Source: CADEFQ01 sp035433705
GTDB taxonomy: Bacteria; Pseudomonadota; Gammaproteobacteria; Steroidobacterales; Steroidobacteraceae
Direction of reading: 5' to 3'
NCBI GenBank assembly: GCA_035433705.1
Contig: DAORVK010000008.1
Coordinates: 1-64,000 of the forward strand
DNA: 64,000 nt
Under the pieces are notes generated by a model that was given only the letters and a program-made list of their open reading frames with translations, did not search any database and was not told where the DNA came from. Below, one piece after another: positions 58,656 to 64,000 of the stretch (the first letter of the stretch is position 1; every line of letters starts with the position of its first letter). A program made the position numbers and the translations under genes.

Positions 58656-59863
58656 TGCGCCGTGTGGTCGTCACGGGGCTGGGCATCGTGTCCTGCCTCG
58701 GCAACGATGCCGATTCGGTTTCGGGCGCGCTCGCCGAGGGCCGCTCGGGCATCCGGGCAATGCCTGATTACCCGACCCTGGGGCTGCGCAGCCATGTCGC
58801 GGGAGTTCCGGAAATCGTCGTCGCCGATCACCTCGACCGGCGCGACCTGCGCTTCATGGGCGATGCCGCGGCGTTCGCCGCGATCGCCATGGCGCGCGCG
58901 ATCGAAGCGAGCGGCCTGACCCCGGAGCAGATCAGCAACCCGCGTACCGGCCTGATCGCCGGCACGGGCGGCGGGTCACCCGCCAATATCGTCGAAGCCG
59001 CGGACACGCTTCGCACGCGCGGCCTGCGCAAGGTTGGCGCGACCCGCGTGCCACGCACGATGTGCAGCACGATCGCGGCCTGCCTCGCGACGACCTACCA
59101 CGTGAAAGGCGTCAGCTATTCGCTGACTTCCGCCTGCGCGACGAGCGCGCACTGCATCGGCGCCGGAGCCGAGCAGATCCGCTGGGGCAACCAGGACGTG
59201 ATGTTCTGTGGCGGCGGCGAAGAAGAGCACTGGTCGCTCACCGCACTCTTCGACGCGATGGGCGCGCTCTCCACGGCACGCAACGCGACACCCGAGCTCG
59301 CCTCGCGTGCCTACGATGTGAATCGCGACGGCTTCGTGATCGCGAGCGGCGGCGGCATGCTCGTGCTCGAATCCCTCGAGCACGCACAGGCGCGCGGCGC
59401 GCCGATCCTCGCCGAATTGCTGGGCTTTGGCGTCACGGCCGACGGCGCGGACATGGTGCAGCCGTCCGGTGAGGGCGCCGTGCGCTGCATGCGCCAGGCG
59501 CTCGCGGGTGTCAGGCAACCGGTGGACTACGTGAACGCGCACGGCACCTCGACGCCGCTCGGCGACGTGATCGAGCTCAACGCCGTACGCGAGGTCTTCG
59601 GGTTCGATCTGCCGCTCGTGTCTTCCACCAAGTCCCTGTCGGGGCATTCGCTTGGGGCCGCGGGCGTGCAGGAAGCCATCTACTCGCTGCTGATGCTGCG
59701 CGACGGCTTCCTCGCCGGCTCCATCAACATCGACGAACTCGATCCGGCCTGCGCCGGCTACCCGATACTGAGAGAGACGCGGCGCATGCGCGTGGACACG
59801 GTGATGTCGAACAGCTTCGGCTTCGGCGGCACCAACGCCTCGCTCGTCTTCGGACGGCTGTGA
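58655..59863 (+). CDS. fabB: beta-ketoacyl-ACP synthase I
   Basis: 402 residues. Active-site Cys161 lies in LTSACATSAHCIGAGAEQI. The catalytic histidines are in VNAHGTSTPLGD and SLSGHSLGAAGVQEAI, and the closing SNSFGFGGTNASLVFGRL is typical of KAS I/II. Coupling to FabA identifies it as FabB, which elongates the unsaturated chain made by FabA. The last codon overlaps the nadA GTG start. Confidence 0.94.
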   Translation: MRRVVVTGLGIVSCLGNDADSVSGALAEGRSGIRAMPDYPTLGLRSHVAGVPEIVVADHLDRRDLRFMGDAAAFAAIAMARAIEASGLTPEQISNPRTGLIAGTGGGSPANIVEAADTLRTRGLRKVGATRVPRTMCSTIAACLATTYHVKGVSYSLTSACATSAHCIGAGAEQIRWGNQDVMFCGGGEEEHWSLTALFDAMGALSTARNATPELASRAYDVNRDGFVIASGGGMLVLESLEHAQARGAPILAELLGFGVTADGADMVQPSGEGAVRCMRQALAGVRQPVDYVNAHGTSTPLGDVIELNAVREVFGFDLPLVSSTKSLSGHSLGAAGVQEAIYSLLMLRDGFLAGSINIDELDPACAGYPILRETRRMRVDTVMSNSFGFGGTNASLVFGRL

Positions 59864-60876
59864 AGTCCGCACTCCGCACCGATTACCGCGCGTACGACGC
59901 CGCGGAGCACGCCCGCCGCCATGAGCGCGTCGCGCGCCTGATGCCGGCCGCCGAGTGGGACGTGCATTTCGAGCTCATCGCCGCCATCGAGGCACTCAAG
60001 CGCGAGCGCAACGCGGTCGTGCTCGCGCACAATTACCAGCGGCCCGAGATCTTTCACGGCGTGGCCGATGTCGTTGGCGACTCGCTCGAGCTTGCCCGGC
60101 AGGCCGCGCAGTCGACCGCCGACGTCATCGTGATGTGCGGCGTGCGCTTCATGGCCGAAACCGCGAAGCTGCTCGCGCCGGACAAGACCGTGCTGTTGCC
60201 GGACCTCGAAGCGGGCTGCTCGCTCGCCGACTCGATCACACCCGAAGACGTGCGCGCCCTGCGCCACCAGCACCCGGGTGTGCCGGTCGTCTGCTACGTG
60301 AATACGAGCGCGGCGGTGAAGAGCGAATGTGACGCATGCTGCACGTCGTCGAACGCACAGCTCGTGGTCGAGAGTTTCGGCGCGCCGGAGGTGATCCTCG
60401 TTCCGGACGAGTATCTCGCGGCCTACGTCGCGGCGAACACCCGCGTGCGCATCATCCCCTGGCGCGGCCATTGCGAAGTGCACGAGCGCTTCACCGGCGA
60501 GGAGGTGCGTGAGTACCGCAAGTCGACGCAGGCCTATGTGCTCGCGCACCCGGAGTGCCCGCAGGACGTGCAGGACGCTGCCGACTACGTCGGCTCGACG
60601 TCCGGCATGATCGCCACGATCGCGCGTGAGCAGCCGAAGCTTGCCGTCCTGATTACCGAGTGCTCGATGGCGGACAACATCGCGGGCGCATTCCCGGACA
60701 CCGATTTTCAGCGGCCCTGCAATCTGTGCCCGCACATGCAGCGCATCACGCTCGCGGGCATTCGCGCGAGCCTCGAGCAACTCGCCCCCGCGATCGAAAT
60801 CCCCGCGGATATCGCGGCCGGCGCGCGCCGTGCCGTACAGCGCATGTTCGATCTCGGCCGCCCGCGCGGCGCATGA
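59860..60876 (+). CDS. nadA: quinolinate synthase
   Basis: 338 residues from GTG 59860, overlapping fabB by four bases. The [4Fe-4S] ligands lie in LEAGCSLAD, AHPECPQDV and PCNLCPHM. LAHNYQRPEIFHGVADVVGDSLELA is the substrate-binding start. It condenses iminoaspartate from NadB with dihydroxyacetone phosphate to quinolinate for NAD synthesis. The cluster is oxygen-sensitive. It lies in the same overlapping operon as fabAB, an unusual partnership. Confidence 0.95.
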   Translation: MKSALRTDYRAYDAAEHARRHERVARLMPAAEWDVHFELIAAIEALKRERNAVVLAHNYQRPEIFHGVADVVGDSLELARQAAQSTADVIVMCGVRFMAETAKLLAPDKTVLLPDLEAGCSLADSITPEDVRALRHQHPGVPVVCYVNTSAAVKSECDACCTSSNAQLVVESFGAPEVILVPDEYLAAYVAANTRVRIIPWRGHCEVHERFTGEEVREYRKSTQAYVLAHPECPQDVQDAADYVGSTSGMIATIAREQPKLAVLITECSMADNIAGAFPDTDFQRPCNLCPHMQRITLAGIRASLEQLAPAIEIPADIAAGARRAVQRMFDLGRPRGA

Positions 60877-62273
60877 CCGCGATCGACACGGATGTGCTGA
60901 TCCTCGGCGCGGGCGCCGCGGGCCTGGTTACGGCCTTGAGCGCCCGCGGGCGCCGCGTGTGCCTGCTGTACTCGGGAGACGCGGCGAGCGAGCTGGCGCA
61001 GGGTGGCATCGCCGCCGCGGTCGGCGCCGATGACTCGCCCGAACTGCACGCCACCGACACGCGTGTTGCCGGGCGCGGTCGCAACGATGACGGCGCCGTC
61101 CGGTTCGCCTGCCATGGCGCACCGTCCGCCGTCCACTGGCTCGAATCCCTTGGCGTGCGCTTTGCGCGCACGGACGGCCTCTGGTCGTTGCATCTCGAGG
61201 CCGCCCACAGCCGGGCGCGGGTGCTGCACGCCGGCGGCGATGCCACCGGTGCCGAGATCATGCGTGCGCTGCGCGAGCAGGTTGCAGAGGCCTCGCATGT
61301 CGAGGCACTGCCACGCATGCGCGCGGTTGCCCTCCTGCGCGGTCCGGGCGGCACCGGCGGGGTGATTGCGCGCGGCGTCGACGGGAAACCCATCACGGTC
61401 CGTGCCCGCGACATCGTCGTTGCCACAGGCGGAATCGGCGCGCTCTACCAGCGCACGACCAACCCCACGAGCGCCCGCGGGGATGGCCTCGCGATGGCGC
61501 TGGCCGCGGGAGTGCGCTGCGCTGATCTCGCAAGCGTGCAGTTTCATCCCACGGCACTCGATGTTGCAGCGCGCCCGCTGCCCCTGATCACCGAGGCCCT
61601 GCGCGGCGCGGGTGCGCATCTTCTGGGTGAGGATGGCCGGCGCATCATGCAGACGGCGCATCCGCTCGGGGATCTCGCGCCGCGCGATGTCGTTGCGCAG
61701 GTCGTCCACAGGGAGCAAGCCGCCGGAAAAGGCGTCTGGCTCGATGCGACGTCCCTGCACGGCACGGAAGTCGCCCAATCGTTCCCCACCGCCTATCGGG
61801 CTTGCCGGCAGCACGACATCGACCCCCACCGCGAGCCGATCAGGGTGACTTGCGCCGCCCACTATCACATGGGCGGGATCGCTGTGGATCTCGACGGCCG
61901 CACGAGCCTGCCGCGCCTGTGGGCGGTCGGTGAGGCGGCCTGCACCGGGCTGCATGGCGCCAACCGGCTGGCGAGCAATTCGCTGCTCGAGGCCGTGGTG
62001 TTCGGACAGCGCCTCGGGCAGGCGCTCGGCCGGGAGGGGAGCGTGCCCGCCGCCGCGTGCGGCGAATCGCACGAGCTCGATGAAAGTGAAGTCCCGGACG
62101 AACTGCGCGACCTGATGTGGCGCTGCCTCGGCCCGATGCGCCGCGCCGCTTCCCTCGAGGAGGGCATCGCAGCGATTCAGGCCCTGCGATCCCGCCGCCC
62201 GACTCCCGGAGCCTCCGCCCCGCGCCTCGCTCTCATCGACGCGATGCTGCGATCTGCGCAACGCGCAGCCTGA
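60873..62273 (+). CDS. nadB: L-aspartate oxidase
   Basis: 466 residues from ATG 60873 (ATGA overlap with nadA). FAD-binding start DVLILGAGAAGLVTALSARG, ELAQGGIAAAVGADDSPELHATDT, VVATGGIGALYQRTTNPTSARGDG, and the catalytic region CAAHYHMGGIAVDLDG with ACTGLHGANRLASNSLLEAVVFG. It oxidises aspartate to iminoaspartate. E. coli NadB can use fumarate in place of oxygen, which fits the anaerobic setting. The C-terminal helical domain is short. It abuts the convergent moeA gene with no spacer. Confidence 0.94.
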   Translation: MTAIDTDVLILGAGAAGLVTALSARGRRVCLLYSGDAASELAQGGIAAAVGADDSPELHATDTRVAGRGRNDDGAVRFACHGAPSAVHWLESLGVRFARTDGLWSLHLEAAHSRARVLHAGGDATGAEIMRALREQVAEASHVEALPRMRAVALLRGPGGTGGVIARGVDGKPITVRARDIVVATGGIGALYQRTTNPTSARGDGLAMALAAGVRCADLASVQFHPTALDVAARPLPLITEALRGAGAHLLGEDGRRIMQTAHPLGDLAPRDVVAQVVHREQAAGKGVWLDATSLHGTEVAQSFPTAYRACRQHDIDPHREPIRVTCAAHYHMGGIAVDLDGRTSLPRLWAVGEAACTGLHGANRLASNSLLEAVVFGQRLGQALGREGSVPAAACGESHELDESEVPDELRDLMWRCLGPMRRAASLEEGIAAIQALRSRRPTPGASAPRLALIDAMLRSAQRAA

Positions 62274-63479
62274 CTACCAGGGATGGAAGGGTGCGACGAA
62301 GCCGCGCCCGCATTCCCTGGGCCCCGGTGGCAGTTCCACGAAACCATCCGTGCCGACGAGGCTTGTGAAGTCGCCGGAACCATTGGTCGGACACGGCTCC
62401 GCCGACAAGGCGCCCTGCCCGTCCCACGCGAGGCGCACCGGAAGAAACCAGGCCATCGGCGACTTCACGCGCACAGGCGCCGCGAGCGCGACCGCATCCT
62501 GCGGCCGCGGAACACCACCCGACGCGGCACGCAATGCCGGAACGACATAGCGCGCGAGACACACGAGCGACGACACCGGATTGCCGGGCAGCCCGAACAC
62601 GGCGACGCCGGCGGGCGTGGTGCCAAACCACAGGGGCTTGCCGGGGTGCTGCGCGATCTTGTGAAAATGCTGCTGCACGCCAAGTTCGATCAGAGCCTGC
62701 GGCACGAGATCGAACCGCCCCGCGGAGACCCCGCCACTCAGGACAAGGACGTCGTGCGTGTCGAGATGGAGCCGCAGCGCGCGCTGCAAGACTGCCATGT
62801 CGTCGACCACATGGTCGTCGGTGACGCGACTGAAGCCGCGCAGCCGCAGTTGCGACACGAGGCCATAGGTATTCGACCGCCTTACCTGGTGCGGGAGGAT
62901 CGGCTCGCCCGGATCGATCAGCTCGTTGCCGGTGGACACCACGATGATCGAGGGCTGTACCGCGACGCGCAGACGGGGCCGGCCGGCGGATGCGGCGACG
63001 GCAATCTCCGGCGCGCGCAAAATGGTGCCGGCGGCGAGCAGGCGCGCTCCTTCACGCGCGTCGCTGCCACGCCGGTGCACGTTCTGCCAGGGTTCCACCA
63101 CGACCGACTCGTCGAGCACCACGGTGTCTCCGCGCCGCGTGACACGCTCGACCGGCACCACAGCATCGCAGCCCTGCGCCAGCTTCGCCCCAGTCATGAT
63201 CTCGATGCAGTGCGCAACGTCCGCGAGGATCGCGGGTGGATCGCCCGCGGCCTGGAAGGCCTGCACCCGAAAGGACCGCAGCCCCTCGCGCACCGCCTGC
63301 GAGGCAAGGGAGACGCCGTCCATGGCGACGCGGTCAAAGGGTGGTTGATCGCGCTCGGCATGGATGTCCTCCTGCAGCAGGGCACCCGCGCATTGCACAA
63401 GCGGCAGCGCTTCCTTCGCGAGGGGGCGCATGTGGTTGGCGATGACCTGATCGGCTTCAGCGGGAGTCAGCAATGCCAT
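62274..63479 (-). CDS. moeA: molybdopterin molybdenumtransferase
   Basis: 401 residues: PPFDRVAMDGVSL, MTGAKLAQGCDAVVPVE, GSDAREGARLLAAG, VSTGNELIDPGEPI, VLSGGVSAGRFDLVPQAL and FGLPGNPVSSLVCLARYVVPAL are MoeA landmarks. It inserts molybdate into molybdopterin, the last common step to active molybdoenzymes such as nitrate reductase. It is divergent from a NarK-type transporter, so it is probably part of a nitrate-respiration locus continuing to the right. A leftward TATACT hexamer (complement of 63519-63524) lies 40 bp upstream. Confidence 0.93.
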   Translation of the reverse strand: MALLTPAEADQVIANHMRPLAKEALPLVQCAGALLQEDIHAERDQPPFDRVAMDGVSLASQAVREGLRSFRVQAFQAAGDPPAILADVAHCIEIMTGAKLAQGCDAVVPVERVTRRGDTVVLDESVVVEPWQNVHRRGSDAREGARLLAAGTILRAPEIAVAASAGRPRLRVAVQPSIIVVSTGNELIDPGEPILPHQVRRSNTYGLVSQLRLRGFSRVTDDHVVDDMAVLQRALRLHLDTHDVLVLSGGVSAGRFDLVPQALIELGVQQHFHKIAQHPGKPLWFGTTPAGVAVFGLPGNPVSSLVCLARYVVPALRAASGGVPRPQDAVALAAPVRVKSPMAWFLPVRLAWDGQGALSAEPCPTNGSGDFTSLVGTDGFVELPPGPRECGRGFVAPFHPW

Positions 63480-63577
63480 CCTTCAGTAGTCCTTCATGGC
63501 GAAGCGGCAGACCGGCGCAGTATAGTCACCGGGCCGGTCGCCATACGTAGCATCCGCAGGCGCAGGGTCACGCGAGC

Positions 63578-63619
63578 TTGATCCACGGCAAGGCGATGGT
63601 GCGCTGCGCTACCTAGACT
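63578..63619 (+). promoter_or_regulatory. FNR-like box and -10 for the NarK-type gene
   Basis: TTGATccacGGCAA (63578-63591) matches the FNR consensus at eight of ten positions. TAGACT (63614-63619) begins 29.5 bp after its centre, the same spacing as the fnr and fabA promoters. The predicted start is near 63626, six bases before the ATG. Confidence 0.65.
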
Positions 63620-63631
63620 TGCGGTCACACA

Positions 63632-64000
63632 ATGAACAGGCGTCGAAGTCGCGATATGGGCCAATCGGCCGAGATTACGAAATGGGAAATCGGGGATCCG
63701 GCGTTCTGGGAGGCGACGGGCCGTCGCATCGCGACCCGCAATCTGTGGATCTCGATTCCGGCGCTGCTGCTCGCGTTCGCGGTGTGGATGCTCTTCTCGG
63801 TCGTTGCGGTCAACCTCAATCGGGCGGGCTTTCGCTTCACGACCGATCAGCTGTTCTGGCTGACCGCCCTGCCCGCACTCTCGGGCGCGACGCTGCGCAT
63901 CTTCTATTCGTTCATGGTGCCGATCTTCGGCGGGCGGCGCTGGACCGCGCTGTCGACGGCCATGCTCGCGATCCCGACACTGTGGCTCGCACTTGCCGTG
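63632..64000 (+). CDS. NarK-type nitrate/nitrite transporter (MFS, NNP family), 5' part
   Basis: The first 123 residues are visible; the gene runs off the window. EITKWEIGDPAFWEATGRRIATRNLWISIPALLLAFAVW followed by VAVNLNRAGF, FWLTALPALSGATLRI and FYSFMVPIFGGRRWTALSTA is characteristic of NarK-family proteins, where the FWLTALPxLxGATLR segment lies in the second span and its loop. Start is ATG 63632 or ATG 63656. It imports nitrate and/or exports nitrite, usually for respiration when preceded by an FNR site, as here. Confidence 0.9.
   Translation, partial: MNRRRSRDMGQSAEITKWEIGDPAFWEATGRRIATRNLWISIPALLLAFAVWMLFSVVAVNLNRAGFRFTTDQLFWLTALPALSGATLRIFYSFMVPIFGGRRWTALSTAMLAIPTLWLALAV

Noticed and set aside
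1..64000. CRISPR arrays, tRNA or rRNA genes, prophage or conjugative modules
   Set aside because: No regularly spaced repeats, cloverleaf-like sequences or phage/plasmid genes were seen. The only mobile DNA is the RAYT element and its miniature derivative.

Overview
The window is a GC-rich, gene-dense, almost fully coding stretch from a proteobacterium, most likely a gammaproteobacterium of the Xanthomonadales/Steroidobacterales type. This rests on the arginine operon with N-acetylornithine carbamoyltransferase (the N-acetylcitrulline route), SPOR lipoprotein, TamA/TamB, YdbH/YdbL, LptM and UbiU/V/T genes. No rRNA, tRNA or CRISPR array was seen. Bases 3990-4089 are a run of N (an assembly gap), so this is a draft genome or metagenome bin.

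Layout. 1-6.3 kb: a partial S41 protease, a small unknown gene, a complete REP-associated tyrosine transposase (RAYT) element with 31-bp perfect inverted ends, and a very large membrane protein split by the gap. 6.4-16.4 kb: pirin, an M16 peptidase pair, an ECF sigma/FecR/TonB-receptor signalling operon, a SPOR lipoprotein and a divergent bactofilin. 16.4-31.7 kb: a lipoprotein fusing FN3 repeats, a PQQ-type sugar dehydrogenase propeller and a diheme cytochrome; a GDPD-GlpD-glycerol kinase operon; a YheT-type hydrolase; a membrane-anchored receiver-domain protein; YdbH/YdbL; an SLC13 transporter; a YadGH-type ABC exporter. 31.7-41 kb: a divergent pair that looks like a tandem-FlhD protein and FlhC, NudC, DUF4126, an NRDE protein, and TamA-TamB.

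41.1-49.2 kb: an eight-gene arginine operon, argR-argG-(P-loop protein)-argC-argD-argF'-argB-argH, under a 24-bp palindromic ArgR-type operator. No argA/argJ or deacetylase is present, and a P-loop protein reminiscent of the DUF1611 group sits inside the operon. 49.2-53.4 kb: a hotdog thioesterase, a miniature copy of the RAYT ends, small membrane proteins and a MerR/P-type ATPase metal efflux pair.

53.3-64 kb: an oxygen-limitation island. It holds an FNR regulator, ubiU-ubiV and ubiT (oxygen-independent ubiquinone synthesis), a UbiD decarboxylase, fabA-fabB-nadA-nadB, moeA and the start of a NarK-type nitrate transporter. Five FNR-type boxes sit at a nearly constant distance (29.5 bp, one at 30.5) upstream of -10-like hexamers, which ties these genes into one regulon. 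Several promoters (fabA, merR, an M16 gene, ydbH, perhaps ubiU) place the predicted transcription start on or next to the start codon, suggesting leaderless mRNAs are common here.
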